Part shown: piece after piece, positions 47,350-57,847 of the stretch
Layout: each line of letters begins with the position of its first letter
How positions within the stretch are numbered: position 1 is the first letter of the stretch
DNA from: Gordonia insulae
GTDB lineage: Bacteria > Actinomycetota > Actinomycetes > Mycobacteriales > Mycobacteriaceae
Assembly: GCF_003855095.1 (NCBI RefSeq)
Contig: NZ_CP033972.1
Coordinates: 5,898,177 to 5,962,176 of the forward strand
Reading direction: 5' to 3'
DNA: 64,000 bases
Position numbers and translations under genes: made by a program
Notes under the pieces: generated by a model
What the model saw: the letters and a program-made list of their open reading frames with translations, nothing else
Told to the model about the DNA's origin: nothing
Databases searched by the model: none

Positions 47350-47384
47350 CACACGGCGCAAGCCGCACATACGAAGTACACCGG

Positions 47385-48453
<1,069 letters not shown>

Positions 48454-48471
48454 GCGCCTCTCACCGAACAC

Positions 48472-48513
48472 GCTGTAGCCGTTGTCGCCGTGGCGACGAC
48501 GGCTACAGCTTTG
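48472..48513 (+). terminator. Terminator after ilvC
   Basis: An 18-bp stem (48472-48489 with 48492-48509, one mismatch), a very short loop and TTTG after it. Confidence 0.82.
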
Positions 48514-48604
48514 TCCGCAGCAGCTGAACGAAGCCCGCTCACGCCACCGATCGTCCGATGTCAACGCGTAGATCCGGGCTTCCGTGGCGTCGGTCGACGA
48601 TGAC

Positions 48605-48642
48605 GAACGAGGCCCCGGGACCGATGTCCCGGGGCCTCGTTC
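48605..48642. terminator. Bidirectional terminator between ilvC and the serine protease gene
   Basis: A perfect 17-bp inverted repeat (48605-48621 with 48626-48642), 4-base loop. It lies in the convergent intergenic region, 13 bp from the end of the protease gene, and should serve that gene most directly. Confidence 0.8.
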
Positions 48643-48654
48643 AGCTCATACCGA

Positions 48655-49320
48655 TCAGATCGGGCGGAACCCGCCGTACTGCGGCAGCGAGCCGACGCGC
48701 TTGAGCACCGGCGCGATGTTGGTACCGGTCTCCGGGCCGAGGCACGCGAGGAAGTAGTAGGCGTTGACCATGCCGACGAGGCGGTCTCCCACGACGACCG
48801 GGCTACCCGAGTCGCCCTCGATCACGCAGAGCTGACTGAAGTGGGCGTTGCCGTCCGAGAACCAGCTGATCCCGCAGGTGTTGCCGGTGGTCCGGCCCTC
48901 CTTGCAGGCCACGGTCGGGAAGGCCAGCGGGCGGGTGTCGACCGAGCGGATGGTGACGCCGCGGACCGTGCGCAACGGAACGACCTTCGCCGGGTTGAAC
49001 TCGATGACGGCGATGTCGAGGTCGCTCGCCGAGTAGGTGATGGTGCCGGCCTGACCCCGGTTCTGGAACGTCTCGGAGTAGACCTTCTGGCCGGGCTTGC
49101 CGCAGTGTCCGGCGGTGATCCCGATCAGCTTGCCGGTGTTGGACTTACCGATGGTGGTCAGGGTGCACGCCGCGGCCGAGTTGCCGCCCTTGAGCACCAG
49201 AATCCCGGAGCCGCCACCGATGTAGATCTTCGCCGGTGCAGCGTCTACGGAGCCCGCCCCCCAGCCGGCCAGCACGGTTGCAGCCAGAACCGCCAACAGT
49301 GCTGTCAGCTTCCTCATCAT
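48655..49320 (-). CDS. Secreted S1-family (chymotrypsin-like) serine protease
   Basis: A 221-residue exported protein. The signal peptide covers residues 1-27 (RKLTALLAVLAATVLAGW then VDA-A). The catalytic triad is His72 (TAGHCG), Asp102 (SDLDIAVIEF) and Ser171 (EGDSGSPVV). Cys52/Cys73, Cys139/Cys149 and Cys165/Cys191 could form disulfides. It is a compact protease without a pro-region of the alpha-lytic type. Ggag lies five bases before ATG 49320 (ATG 49317 is adjacent). The 5' leader contains a strong hairpin. The substrate is unknown. Confidence 0.85.
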   Translation of the reverse strand: MMRKLTALLAVLAATVLAGWGAGSVDAAPAKIYIGGGSGILVLKGGNSAAACTLTTIGKSNTGKLIGITAGHCGKPGQKVYSETFQNRGQAGTITYSASDLDIAVIEFNPAKVVPLRTVRGVTIRSVDTRPLAFPTVACKEGRTTGNTCGISWFSDGNAHFSQLCVIEGDSGSPVVVGDRLVGMVNAYYFLACLGPETGTNIAPVLKRVGSLPQYGGFRPI

Positions 49321-49630
49321 CCAAACTCCACTCGTCGACGCACAGGACTCTTCGGCCCCGAGCGTCCTGACTCGGGGCCAAGCACACCGTACCGGTCGGT
49401 TGCCGCGCCGTGCGGTGCGCGGAATCGTCCCGGGGTCGGTTTGCAACCTATCCGTAATGCCGATCACAATCTACCTGCATCCCGTCACCGCCCGAGCTGA
49501 CCTGTGCCGCCCGGCTGTCAACCGGGGAACCGGCGACCACTAAGCTGTTCGCGGAAGTCGTCGCGGTCGCCGGAGCGTGTCGCGGTGCCCTCCGAATCCA
49601 TTTACTTGGCCCCCGACCATGGAGAATATT
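49321..49630. promoter_or_regulatory. 310-bp divergent region between the protease gene and serA
   Basis: No gene is seen. On the protease side a perfect 9-bp inverted repeat, GGCCCCGAG (49354-49362) and CTCGGGGCC (49371-49379), would form a hairpin in its 5' leader about 34 bases before the start. On the serA side TAAGCT (49541-49546) is a plausible -10 with TGTCAA (49517-49522) roughly 18 bp upstream. Neither was tested further. Confidence 0.4.
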
Positions 49631-51226
49631 GTGACCTCAGCTGGCCGTCCGGTCGTTCTGATCGCCGACAAACTGGCACCCTCGACCGTCGAGGCCCTGG
49701 GAGACGACGTCGAGGTGCGCTGGGTCGACGGCCCGGATCGCCCCAAGCTGCTCGAGGCAGTCGCCGACGCCGACGCCATCCTGGTCCGGTCGGCCACGAC
49801 CGTCGACACCGAGGTGCTCGAGGCGGGCCCGAAGCTGAAGATCATCGCGCGTGCCGGCGTCGGCCTCGACAATGTCGACGTACCCGCGGCGACCCAGCGT
49901 GGCGTCATGGTGGTCAACGCGCCGACGTCCAACATCCACACCGCCGCCGAACATGCCGTCGCCCTGCTGATGTCGGCGGCGCGTCAGATCCCGGCCGCCG
50001 ACGCGACCCTGCGCGAGCACACCTGGAAGCGGTCGTCCTTCAACGGTGTCGAGATCTTCGACAAGACCGTCGGTGTCGTCGGACTGGGTCGGATCGGCCA
50101 GCTCGTGGCGGCGCGACTGGCGGCCTTCGAGACATCCATCATCGCCTACGACCCCTACGTGTCCCCGGCTCGCGCGGCGCAGCTCGGCATCGAACTGGTC
50201 ACTCTCGACGAACTGCTCGAGCGTGCCGACTTCATCACGGTGCACCTCCCGAAGACCCCGGAGACCCTGGGCCTGATCGGCAAGGATCAGCTGGCCCGCA
50301 CCAAGCAGGGCGTGGTGATCGTCAACGCGGCGCGCGGTGGGCTGATCGACGAGCAGGCACTGGCCGATTCGATCAACGCGGGTCATGTCCGGGCAGCCGG
50401 GCTCGACGTCTACGCCACCGAGCCGTGCACCGACTCGCCTCTGTTCGAGCTCCCACAGGTGGTCGTGACGCCGCACCTCGGTGCGTCGACCAGCGAGGCC
50501 CAGGACCGGGCGGGAACCGATGTCGCGAAGAGCGTGCGGCTCGCCCTCGCCGGTCACTTCGTGCCGGACGCGGTCAACATCACCGGCGGCGCGGTCGACG
50601 AGGAGGTCGCACCGTGGCTCGAGGTCGCCCGCAAACTCGGCGTCCTGGTCGGCGCGATCAGTGACGAGCCGCCGACATCCCTCGTCGTCGACGTCCGGGG
50701 CGAGCTCGCCGCCAACAATGTCGAGGTGCTCGGCCTGTCGGCCCTTCGTGGACTGTTCTCGGCCGTCCTCGACGAACCCGTCACCTTTGTGAACGCCCCC
50801 GCCGTCGCGGCCGATCGTGGCGTGACGAGCGAGGTGACCACTGCACCGGAGAGCCCCAATCACCGCAGTGTGGTGGACGTGAAGGCCGTGTTCGCCGACG
50901 GATCGGTGCACAACGTCGCGGGCACCCTCACCGAACCCCGACTCGTCGAGAAGATCGTCAACATCAACGGTCGCAACTTCGACCTCCGCGCCGAGGGGCA
51001 GAACCTCCTGGTCAGCTACGCCGATCAGCCGGGTTCGCTGGGCAAGATCGGCACACTGCTGGGCAATGCCGGCATCGACATCAAGGCGGCCGGTCTGTCG
51101 CAGGATGCCGAGGGTGGCGGCGCGACCGTGATGCTCCGCGTCAGCGGCAAGCTCGGTGACGACGTCATCGCCTCCATCGGTGAGGCCGTCGGCGCGACCC
51201 TGATCGAACAGGTGGACCTGTCATGA
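49631..51226 (+). CDS. serA: D-3-phosphoglycerate dehydrogenase
   Basis: A 531-residue enzyme for the first step of serine synthesis, cytoplasmic. The catalytic/NAD part has [16 protein letters not shown], the Arg of [10 protein letters not shown] and the catalytic His of [17 protein letters not shown]. After it comes the intervening domain found in the long (mycobacterial) form, then a C-terminal ACT domain ([20 protein letters not shown] minus flanks) that mediates serine inhibition. GTG 49631 is preferred because ggag at 49621-49624 is six bases before it; ATG 49619 lies upstream of that site. The leuB start overlaps its stop by 4 bp. Confidence 0.94.
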   Translation: MTSAGRPVVLIADKLAPSTVEALGDDVEVRWVDGPDRPKLLEAVADADAILVRSATTVDTEVLEAGPKLKIIARAGVGLDNVDVPAATQRGVMVVNAPTSNIHTAAEHAVALLMSAARQIPAADATLREHTWKRSSFNGVEIFDKTVGVVGLGRIGQLVAARLAAFETSIIAYDPYVSPARAAQLGIELVTLDELLERADFITVHLPKTPETLGLIGKDQLARTKQGVVIVNAARGGLIDEQALADSINAGHVRAAGLDVYATEPCTDSPLFELPQVVVTPHLGASTSEAQDRAGTDVAKSVRLALAGHFVPDAVNITGGAVDEEVAPWLEVARKLGVLVGAISDEPPTSLVVDVRGELAANNVEVLGLSALRGLFSAVLDEPVTFVNAPAVAADRGVTSEVTTAPESPNHRSVVDVKAVFADGSVHNVAGTLTEPRLVEKIVNINGRNFDLRAEGQNLLVSYADQPGSLGKIGTLLGNAGIDIKAAGLSQDAEGGGATVMLRVSGKLGDDVIASIGEAVGATLIEQVDLS

Positions 51227-52233
51227 AGCTCGCCATCATCGCCGGCGACGGCATCGGCCCCGAGGTCATCGGGGAGGCGCTCGGAGTTCTCGAGGCCGTC
51301 GTCCCGAATGTCTCGACCACGGAGTTCGACCTCGGCGCCCGTCGGTACCACCGCAACGGGGAACTGCTGACCGAGGACGACCTCGCGTCGCTCCGCCAAC
51401 ATGACGCGATCCTGCTGGGTGCGATCGGCGATCCGTCGGTGCCCTCGGGTGTGCTCGAACGCGGGTTGCTGCTGACCATGCGCTTCGCGCTCGACCATCA
51501 CGTCAATCTCCGGCCGTCGCGCAAGTTGGCCGGCGTCACGTCGCCGCTGGCCGGCGACCCCGACATCGACTTCGTGGTGGTCCGTGAGGGCACCGAGGGT
51601 CCGTACACCGGCAACGGCGGGGCCATCCGGGTCGGCACGCCGCACGAGGTCGCGACCGAGGTGAGCGTGAACACCCGCTTCGGTGTGGAGCGCGTGGTGC
51701 GCAACGCGTTTGATCGCGCGCGGGCGCGACGCAAGAAGCTCACCCTCGTCCACAAGACCAACGTGCTGACCTTCGCCGGGTCGATGTGGAGCCGCACGGT
51801 CGCCGAGGTGGGTGCCGAGTACCCCGACGTCACCACCGACTACTGCCACGTGGACGCCGCCACCATCTACCTGGTCACCGACCCGGGACGGTTCGACGTC
51901 ATCGTCACCGACAATCTGTTCGGCGACATCATCACCGACATCGCGGCCGCGGTCACGGGTGGTATCGGTCTGGCGGCATCGGGCAACATCGATGCGACCG
52001 GGGCGAATCCGTCGATGTTCGAACCCGTCCACGGCAGCGCTCCCGACATCGCGGGTCAGGGCAAGGCCGATCCCACCGCGGCGATCCTGTCCACCGCGCT
52101 GCTGCTCGACCATCTCGGCGAGACCGACGCCGCGGAACGTGTGGAGAAGGCGGTCGCCGACGATGTCGCCGAGCGTGGTTCGGAGACGCTGAGCACTTCC
52201 GAGATCGGCCGGCGCATCCGCGAGCGGGTCTGA
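51223..52233 (+). CDS. leuB: 3-isopropylmalate dehydrogenase
   Basis: A 336-residue decarboxylating dehydrogenase of leucine synthesis. [13 protein letters not shown] starts the protein, arginines of the substrate site appear in [20 protein letters not shown] minus flanks, and the Mg-binding acidic loop is [13 protein letters not shown]. The adenosine-binding region [20 protein letters not shown] is intact. The length fits the short actinobacterial type (Rv2995c). ATGA overlap with serA indicates coupled expression. Three copies of a 14-bp repeat begin at its last codons, then a strong terminator. Confidence 0.94.
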   Translation: MKLAIIAGDGIGPEVIGEALGVLEAVVPNVSTTEFDLGARRYHRNGELLTEDDLASLRQHDAILLGAIGDPSVPSGVLERGLLLTMRFALDHHVNLRPSRKLAGVTSPLAGDPDIDFVVVREGTEGPYTGNGGAIRVGTPHEVATEVSVNTRFGVERVVRNAFDRARARRKKLTLVHKTNVLTFAGSMWSRTVAEVGAEYPDVTTDYCHVDAATIYLVTDPGRFDVIVTDNLFGDIITDIAAAVTGGIGLAASGNIDATGANPSMFEPVHGSAPDIAGQGKADPTAAILSTALLLDHLGETDAAERVEKAVADDVAERGSETLSTSEIGRRIRERV

Positions 52234-52266
52234 CAGATCGGGTCTGACAGAACGGGTCTGACGAAA
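52225..52266. repeat. 14-bp tandem repeat x3 at the leuB stop codon
   Basis: Units 52225-52238, 52239-52252 and 52253-52266, the last with changes at its end. Each contains gtctga, so each repeat brings another stop codon in one frame or another. The leuB stop (52231-52233) is in the first unit. Confidence 0.85.
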
Positions 52267-52267
52267 A

Positions 52268-52300
52268 CGAACCCCGCCCGGATCATCCGGGCGGGGTTCG
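52268..52300 (+). terminator. Terminator after serA-leuB
   Basis: A perfect 16-bp inverted repeat (52268-52283 with 52285-52300). The physical loop must open a few pairs. It lies 34 bp after leuB and 38 bp before the end of the opposing MFS gene, so it may serve both. Confidence 0.8.
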
Positions 52301-52338
52301 TCGTCATCTCGTCGAGGCGTGCACGGCCATCGGCGTGG

Positions 52339-53598
52339 TCAATCATCCCCGGGATCGCGGGGGACCAACGGCACCGCGATGAGCGGGGTCAATGCGGTGA
52401 GCGCGAAGGCGATCGGGAACCCGGCGGCACCGATCAAGGCGCCGAGCACGGGCGTGGTGGCGGCCGTCGCCAGATACTGCGCCGTGTTCTGGACAGCCAG
52501 ACCACGGCCACTCCATCCGGGACCGGCGAACTCGGCGATCGCCGTGAAGGCCAACCCGTTGTCGGCGACCGAGGCCACCGTCGCGATCGCCATCACGATC
52601 GGTGCCACGGGACTGTGCAGCCAATCGGTCAGGGCGAGCGTTCCCATCGCCACAGCCGCCGCGAGTGCGATGACCCGGATCGGCCGCATCCGTGACCCCC
52701 AGACGTCGGAGACCCGTCCCGCGACGATCCGCCCGAGCGCGCCGATCACCTGCGTGACGGTCACCAACAGGCCCGCAGTCGTCGGTGACCAGGCGTGCGC
52801 GACGATCAGCCAGGTGGGCACGAAGGTCCACAGCATCGACTGCGGAATCACCAGCAGGACACTCACACCGTGTACGCGAGCGAGGAAACTGCTTGCCCGA
52901 TAAGGGTTGTCGGAGCGAACCGGAGCACTCGGTGTACTCGACTGGGCGCCAGAGGGATTGACGAGCGGGGGATCGATCACGCCGACGACGCACGCCACCA
53001 GACCGAGCGCGGTGACCGTGGCCGGGACGAGCAGGGCCGCGGTGACCCCATGACGATCGGCGATGAACGGCATGGTCAGCGCGCAGACCGCGATACCCAG
53101 GGGTTGGGCCATCTGGCGCACGCCCATCGCGGTCCCCCGCTGGCGTACGGGGAACCAGCCGACCACGATCCGGCCGCTCGCGCCGTTCGCGGCACCCGCG
53201 CCCAACCCGCCGATGAACAGTGCGACGGCCAGCGCCCAGAAGGGTGCGTCCGCGGCCGATACCGCGGCGGCGGCGCCCGTGCCGAGCAAGGTGATGCACA
53301 ACGAGACGGTGAGGATGCGGCGTTCACCGAACCGGTCGAGCAACGCGCCCCACGGGATGATCAGCAGCATCAGGCCGACCGTCGGGACGGTGGCCAGCAC
53401 CGACGCCTGGGTCAGGGACAACCCGTGGTCCGTGTGCAGTGCCGGGATGAGATAGGCCACACCGCTGACCGCACAGGTGGTGGTCATGGCAGCCACGAGG
53501 GCGCAGCACAACATGATCCATCGGCGGCGCGGAGTCATCGCGTCCGGTGCGGGCAGGAGCCGTTGTCCGATGCCGTCGGTGACAGGCACAGTGTTCAC
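52339..53598 (-). CDS. MFS transporter (Rv2994-like)
   Basis: A 419-residue membrane protein with about twelve helices. The loop after TM2 reads WGALLDRFGERRILT, the MFS signature, and the mirrored loop in the second half is VAGRVSDVWGSR. The GGLGAGAANGASGR stretch in TM4-5 is typical of small-molecule exporters. The substrate is unknown. The start is GTG 53598, close to TATGAG-like -10 sequences, or GTG 53589, which has gagg eight bases before it. It sits in the position of Rv2994 between leuB and the FAH gene. Confidence 0.83.
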   Translation of the reverse strand: MNTVPVTDGIGQRLLPAPDAMTPRRRWIMLCCALVAAMTTTCAVSGVAYLIPALHTDHGLSLTQASVLATVPTVGLMLLIIPWGALLDRFGERRILTVSLCITLLGTGAAAAVSAADAPFWALAVALFIGGLGAGAANGASGRIVVGWFPVRQRGTAMGVRQMAQPLGIAVCALTMPFIADRHGVTAALLVPATVTALGLVACVVGVIDPPLVNPSGAQSSTPSAPVRSDNPYRASSFLARVHGVSVLLVIPQSMLWTFVPTWLIVAHAWSPTTAGLLVTVTQVIGALGRIVAGRVSDVWGSRMRPIRVIALAAAVAMGTLALTDWLHSPVAPIVMAIATVASVADNGLAFTAIAEFAGPGWSGRGLAVQNTAQYLATAATTPVLGALIGAAGFPIAFALTALTPLIAVPLVPRDPGDD

Positions 53599-53608
53599 CT
53601 CGTCTCAT

Positions 53609-53625
53609 ACAATGGGATTGATTGT
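53609..53625. promoter_or_regulatory. Small palindrome between the MFS and FAH genes
   Basis: ACAAT (53609-53613) and ATTGT (53621-53625) with a 7-base spacer, adjacent to the MFS start. It could be an operator for the divergent pair. Weak evidence. Confidence 0.3.
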
Positions 53626-53704
53626 CCATATTCTAGAACGTCTGCCGGATCCGTCCAACCGGTGTCCCGAGGTTTGGGAATCCCTGGTGCGATATCGTCG
53701 TGCC

Positions 53705-54478
53705 ATGCGTTTAGGACGAGTTGCCAGCCCGGACGGGGTTGCGTTTGTGGCCATCGAAGAAGCCGAAGACGGCACTCGGGCACGGGAGATCGCGGAACAT
53801 CCGTTCGGCACACCGACCTTCACCGGACGGTCGTGGGCACTCGCCGACGTCCGGCTGCTCGCGCCGATCCTCGCGTCCAAGGTGATCTGCATCGGGAAGA
53901 ACTACGCGGCCCATGCCGCCGAGATGGGTGGTGAGGCACCTGCCGAACCGGTCATCTTCCTGAAGCCGAACACGTCGATCATCGGACCCGAGGTTCCGAT
54001 CGTGCGTCCGCCGAGCTCGGAGCGGGTCGATTTCGAAGGGGAGCTGGCCGTGGTGATCGGCCGACCGTGCAAGGACGTCAGCGCAGCAAAGGCCAAGGAC
54101 GTGATCCTCGGGTACACCGTCGCCAACGATGTGACCGCCCGCGACCAGCAGAAGGCCGACGGTCAGTGGACGCGCGGCAAGGGTTACGACACGTTCTGTC
54201 CGCTGGGTCCGTGGATCGAGACCGAATTCGACCCCGCCGATGTGGAACTGGTGACCGAGCTCGACGGGGAGATCAAACAGCGCTCCAGGACGTCACTGAT
54301 GCTGCATGACATCGGCGAGATCGTGGAGTGGATCTCTCGCGTGATGACATTGTTGCCGGGCGACGTGATCCTCACCGGCACCCCCGAGGGCATCGGGCCG
54401 ATGGTGGCTGGTCAACGTGTGTCGGTGACCGTCGAGGGTCTCGGCACGCTGTCCAATCCGGTGGTGGACAAGCCGTGA
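53705..54478 (+). CDS. Fumarylacetoacetate hydrolase family protein (Rv2993c-like)
   Basis: A 257-residue FAH-fold hydrolase. CIGKNYAAHAAEMG introduces the domain, and the metal-binding acidic residues lie in VDFEGELAVVIGR (two Glu) and YTVANDVTARDQQ (Asp). LLPGDVILTGTPEGIG closes the active site. Members cleave C-C bonds of acylpyruvates or decarboxylate oxaloacetate. M. tuberculosis Rv2993c is annotated as a hydroxyhepta-diene-dioate isomerase-like protein without firm proof. GATATC at 53691-53696 lies eight bases before ATG 53705, consistent with a leaderless start. The next gene overlaps by 4 bp. Confidence 0.88.
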   Translation: MRLGRVASPDGVAFVAIEEAEDGTRAREIAEHPFGTPTFTGRSWALADVRLLAPILASKVICIGKNYAAHAAEMGGEAPAEPVIFLKPNTSIIGPEVPIVRPPSSERVDFEGELAVVIGRPCKDVSAAKAKDVILGYTVANDVTARDQQKADGQWTRGKGYDTFCPLGPWIETEFDPADVELVTELDGEIKQRSRTSLMLHDIGEIVEWISRVMTLLPGDVILTGTPEGIGPMVAGQRVSVTVEGLGTLSNPVVDKP

Positions 54479-55305
54479 GTGCGGCGCGGGGGCCGAAGAT
54501 CGCGCAGGTCAACGGAATCGACATCGCGTACGACGAGGTCGGTGTCGGTCCGCTGGTCGTGATGGTGATGGGCACGGGCAGCCCGGGCAGGGTGTGGCAC
54601 GCCCATCAGCAGCCCGCCCTGGCCAAGGCCGGCTACCGGGTGGTGACCTTCGACAATCGCGGCATCGCGCCGTCGTCGGAGTGTGCGGACGGATTCACCC
54701 ACGACGACATGGTGGCCGACACCGCGGCACTCATCGAACATCTTGGTGGGGGACCGGCCCTGGTGGTGGGTACCTCGCTGGGCGCACGGATCACCCAGGA
54801 ACTGACGCTCGCCCGCCCGGATCTGGTCCGGGCGGCGGTCATGATCGCCACGTACGGCCGCAACACGCCTCTGCAGCAGGCCATCTCGACCGGCGAACGG
54901 GCTCTCTACGACCAGAAGATCACCCTCCCGCCGGAATACGAGGCGGCGATCACCGCCCATCTGAACCTGTCGCCACACACTCTTGACGACGACCGGACGG
55001 CCAAGGACTGGCTCGATGTCATCGGTTTCTCTCCGCAGACGGTCACGCCGGGTGTGCGCGCGCAGCTCGAGTTGCACGATGGCGAGGCCGAGCGGCTGAC
55101 CGCCTACCGCGGCATCACTCGTCCGTCGATGGTGATCGGATTCGCCGATGACCGCACGTTGCCGCCGAAGCTGGCCCGCGAGGTCGCGGATGCGATTCCG
55201 GGGGCGCGCTACGAGGAAGTCGCGAAGGCCGGACACTTCGGTTACCTCGAGCAGCCCGCCGAGGTGAACCGGCTGCTGCTGGACTTCCTCGCCGGACAGG
55301 TCTGA
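54475..55305 (+). CDS. Alpha/beta-fold hydrolase
   Basis: A 276-residue alpha/beta hydrolase. The oxyanion region [10 protein letters not shown] is near 32-41, DNRGIAPSS at 60-68, the nucleophile Ser101 in [12 protein letters not shown], an acidic residue in GFADDRTLP near 226-230, and the catalytic His in [10 protein letters not shown] near 260. No signal peptide. The GTGA overlap with the FAH gene implies joint translation, so both may serve one catabolic or detoxification step on a carbonyl compound. The substrate is not readable. gltX follows after 38 bp but has its own -10-like TACGCT. Confidence 0.85.
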   Translation: MSAARGPKIAQVNGIDIAYDEVGVGPLVVMVMGTGSPGRVWHAHQQPALAKAGYRVVTFDNRGIAPSSECADGFTHDDMVADTAALIEHLGGGPALVVGTSLGARITQELTLARPDLVRAAVMIATYGRNTPLQQAISTGERALYDQKITLPPEYEAAITAHLNLSPHTLDDDRTAKDWLDVIGFSPQTVTPGVRAQLELHDGEAERLTAYRGITRPSMVIGFADDRTLPPKLAREVADAIPGARYEEVAKAGHFGYLEQPAEVNRLLLDFLAGQV

Positions 55306-55343
55306 GACATGAGGTCGGCGGTCGATTCGATACGCTGACCTCC

Positions 55344-56819
55344 ATGAGTGACACCGCTGTCCGCGTCCGATTCTGTCCGTCTCCGACCGGAACGCCCCAC
55401 GTCGGTCTCGCGCGTACGGCGCTGTTCAACTTCGCCCAGGCCCGGCACGACAAGGGGACCTTCGTCTTCCGGATCGAGGACACCGACGCCGCGCGGGACA
55501 GTGAGGACTCGTATGCGGCGATCCTCGATGCGCTGCGGTGGCTGGGGCTCGACTGGGACGAGGGACCCGAGGTCGGTGGACCGTACGGCCCGTACCGGCA
55601 GTCGGAGCGACGCGACATCCATCTCGACGTCGTGGCGCGCCTGCTGGCCGCGGGTGAGGCCTACGAGGCCTACTCCACCCCCGACGAGGTCGAGGCACGG
55701 CATCGGGCGGCCGGGCGTGATCCCAAGCTCGGCTACGACAACTTCGACCGGAACCTGACCGACGAGCAGCGCGCCGGGTTCGCCGCCGAGGGGCGTAAAC
55801 CTGTTGTCCGCCTTCGCATGCCGGATCACGACATCACCTGGGACGATCTGGTCCGTGGTACCACCACCATCAAGGCGGGTACCGTTCCCGACTTCGCGCT
55901 CACTCGGGCCAGCGGGGAACCGCTGTACACGTTGGTCAATCCGGTCGACGACGCGATGATGAAGATCACGCACGTGCTGCGCGGCGAGGATCTCTTCTCC
56001 TCCACGCCGCGCCAGATCGCCCTCTACGACGCGCTGATCCGCCTCGGGGTCGCCGAGCGCGTCCCCGACTTCGGGCATCTCCCGTTCGTGATGGGGGAGG
56101 GGAACAAGAAGCTCTCCAAACGAGATCCCGAGTCGAACCTGTTCCACCACCGCGATCGCGGATTCATCCCGGAGGGGTTGCTCAACTACCTGGCGCTGCT
56201 CGGCTGGGGCTACTCACACGAGACCGACGTCTTCTCCCTCGACGAGATGATCGCCGCCTTCGATGTGCGTCAGGTCAATTCGAACCCGGCACGCTTCGAC
56301 CAGAAGAAGGCCGACGCGATCAACGCCGAACACATCCGGCGATTGGACCTGGGCGATTTCGCCGCGCGCCTGAAGGAGTTCCTGGTGCGGCAGGGGCGGC
56401 CCATGGATTCGGTCGACGACGCGTCGTTCACCGCACTGGCCGAGATGGTGCAGACACGTATCCAGGTGCTCGCGGAGGCATGGCCGCTCATGTCGTTCCT
56501 CTATGTCACCGACGAGGAGTTCGTGATCGACGAGAAGTCGGCCGCCAAGAATCTGGGCGCCGACGCCGGCGAGGCCCTCGACGCCGCCATCGCGTCACTG
56601 ACCGATCTGCCGGGCTGGACCGGGCCAGAGATCGAGGCGGCCCTCAAGAGCGCGCTGGTGGAGTCGCTGGGCCTCAAACCCCGCAAGGCGTTCGGCCCCG
56701 TCCGGGTGGCGGTCACGGGTTCGCAGGTGAGCCCACCCCTGTTCGAGTCGATGGAACTCCTCGGTCGCGACAAGAGCCTCGCGCGACTGGCGCAGGCGCG
56801 CGAAACCGTGCCGAGTTAG
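55344..56819 (+). CDS. gltX: Glutamyl-tRNA synthetase
   Basis: A 491-residue class I synthetase. The HIGH motif appears as HVGL in [15 protein letters not shown] near 10-24, the KMSKS motif as KLSKRDP near 255, and the all-helical anticodon-binding domain occupies about 330-491. No glutaminyl-tRNA synthetase is seen in the window while gatCAB is present, so this enzyme is expected to be non-discriminating and charge both tRNA(Glu) and tRNA(Gln). TACGCT (55331-55336) precedes ATG 55344 by seven bases, suggesting leaderless initiation. Both substrate tRNA genes follow. Confidence 0.95.
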   Translation: MSDTAVRVRFCPSPTGTPHVGLARTALFNFAQARHDKGTFVFRIEDTDAARDSEDSYAAILDALRWLGLDWDEGPEVGGPYGPYRQSERRDIHLDVVARLLAAGEAYEAYSTPDEVEARHRAAGRDPKLGYDNFDRNLTDEQRAGFAAEGRKPVVRLRMPDHDITWDDLVRGTTTIKAGTVPDFALTRASGEPLYTLVNPVDDAMMKITHVLRGEDLFSSTPRQIALYDALIRLGVAERVPDFGHLPFVMGEGNKKLSKRDPESNLFHHRDRGFIPEGLLNYLALLGWGYSHETDVFSLDEMIAAFDVRQVNSNPARFDQKKADAINAEHIRRLDLGDFAARLKEFLVRQGRPMDSVDDASFTALAEMVQTRIQVLAEAWPLMSFLYVTDEEFVIDEKSAAKNLGADAGEALDAAIASLTDLPGWTGPEIEAALKSALVESLGLKPRKAFGPVRVAVTGSQVSPPLFESMELLGRDKSLARLAQARETVPS

Positions 56820-56836
56820 TCGTTTGACCTGGCGAT

Positions 56837-56866
56837 TTGTGATCAGAGGGCACCCCTCGGTACTCT
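56837..56866 (+). promoter_or_regulatory. tRNA operon promoter
   Basis: TTGTGA (56837-56842) and TACTCT (56861-56866) with an 18-bp spacer, 62 bp before tRNA-Gln. Confidence 0.5.
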
Positions 56867-56928
56867 TCTCCTCGGTCCTTTTCCGACCGGGCAGCGAGTA
56901 GGTCCGGTCAGTCGGGAAGGGGAAACCT

Positions 56929-57000
56929 TGGGGTATGGTGTAATTGGCAACACAGCGGTTTCTGGTACCGCCATTCTAGGTTCGAGTCCTGGTACCCCAG
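56929..57000 (+). tRNA. tRNA-Gln (anticodon CTG)
   Basis: A 72-base cloverleaf. The acceptor stem is TGGGGTA with TACCCCA, discriminator G. The anticodon stem GCGGT/ACCGC encloses the loop TTCTGGT, so the anticodon is CTG, reading CAG. The T loop is TTCGAGT within AGG/CCT pairs. CCA is not encoded. It would be charged with Glu by GltX and amidated by GatCAB, both encoded in this window. Confidence 0.95.
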
Positions 57001-57085
57001 CGAGTTTTCGGGTGACCGACCTCGAACAGAGGCCATACTCGGAGATGTCAACTGAATAAGCGCGTTCATCCGAATGCACAGTCAT

Positions 57086-57158
57086 GGCCCCGTCGTCTAG
57101 CGGCCTAGGACGCCGCCCTCTCAAGGCGGTAGCGCGGGTTCGAATCCCGTCGGGGCTA
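57086..57158 (+). tRNA. tRNA-Glu (anticodon CTC)
   Basis: A 73-base cloverleaf. Acceptor GGCCCCG pairs with CGGGGCT (one G-T). Anticodon stem CCGCC/GGCGG encloses CTCTCAA, anticodon CTC. The T arm is GCGGG-TTCGAAT-CCCGT. Phage-like genes begin within about 160 bp downstream, so its 3' end is a candidate attachment site for the neighbouring prophage. Confidence 0.96.
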
Positions 57159-57167
57159 CAACGAGAA

Positions 57168-57210
57168 GAAGCGCCCCTCACCTGCAATCGAGCAAGGTGA
57201 GGGGCGCTTC
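57168..57210 (+). terminator. Terminator of the tRNA operon
   Basis: A perfect 16-bp stem (57168-57183 with 57195-57210) and an 11-base loop starting nine bases after tRNA-Glu. Confidence 0.85.
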
Positions 57211-57316
57211 TCATGTCGGGATGCCAATGCGGCGTGGACACGGTTTGGACACAACCAAACTCGAACACACCCTCGATCGACGGTAACTCGTCGGTGGTGG
57301 GCCATAGGCTGCAGCC

Positions 57317-57607
57317 ATGGCTAAGGAAGAGAAGAAGGTCTGGGAGTTGTCCGGCAATGACCTGGGCAAGTACACAGCGATCATTCGGTACGCGAGCGGA
57401 ACACAAGTGTCGGCGATCGCGGGGAGAATCTATTCGATCGAGCACGAGTTAGACGGGCGGAATGTCGAAACACTGGTACGTCTGCAAGTGGCCAGCACGG
57501 AGACGATCGCGATACGCCCAGACGGTCGGCTGTTCCTGTTCGACACTCTGCAAGAGGCCGCATCGATTTGGGGTCAGAACGACGAAGCCGGTGAGGTCAC
57601 GGAGTAG
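57317..57607 (+). CDS. Hypothetical protein at the prophage edge
   Basis: A 96-residue protein, not recognised. It begins with charged residues (AKEEKKVWELSGND), followed by a strand-rich middle (IIRYASGTQVSAIAGRIYSIE and VETLVRLQVASTE minus flanks) and an acidic end. ATG 57317 is preceded by TAGGCT at 57305-57310, six bases away, suggesting a leaderless transcript. No membrane segment. Small genes of this kind are common next to actinophage attachment sites. Confidence 0.65.
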   Translation: MAKEEKKVWELSGNDLGKYTAIIRYASGTQVSAIAGRIYSIEHELDGRNVETLVRLQVASTETIAIRPDGRLFLFDTLQEAASIWGQNDEAGEVTE

Positions 57608-57619
57608 CGCCGGCGACGG

Positions 57620-57844
57620 GTGACCGATCGTGACGTCCTGCGCGCTGCTGCCCGCGACGTCCGGACGTTGATGCGCCGTCACCAGGCCGAGGCCTCCCAC
57701 GTCGCCGGTGAGTGGGAGCCGCCTGACCCTATCCTGATCGCGTTGGCGGTCGAATGCGACGACGTCGTGTACAGCCAGATCCGCGAGGCGCCCGACCTCC
57801 CCGACCGGCTGACCGCGGTGCTCGGCGACGGCTGGGAGCCGTGA
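57620..57844 (+). CDS. Hypothetical small protein
   Basis: A 74-residue acidic protein from GTG 57620, twelve bases after the previous gene, so probably co-transcribed. It is mostly helical (DVLRAAARDVRTLMRRHQAE, then DPILIALAVECDDVVYSQI) with no known motif. Codon use looks like real coding sequence. Confidence 0.55.
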   Translation: MTDRDVLRAAARDVRTLMRRHQAEASHVAGEWEPPDPILIALAVECDDVVYSQIREAPDLPDRLTAVLGDGWEP

Positions 57845-57847
57845 CGG

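Noticed and set aside
56843..57445. A 200-codon minus-strand frame across both tRNA genes
   Set aside because: It is antisense to tRNA-Gln and tRNA-Glu; its GIRTRATALRGRRPRP-like segment is a well-known false protein from antisense tRNA.
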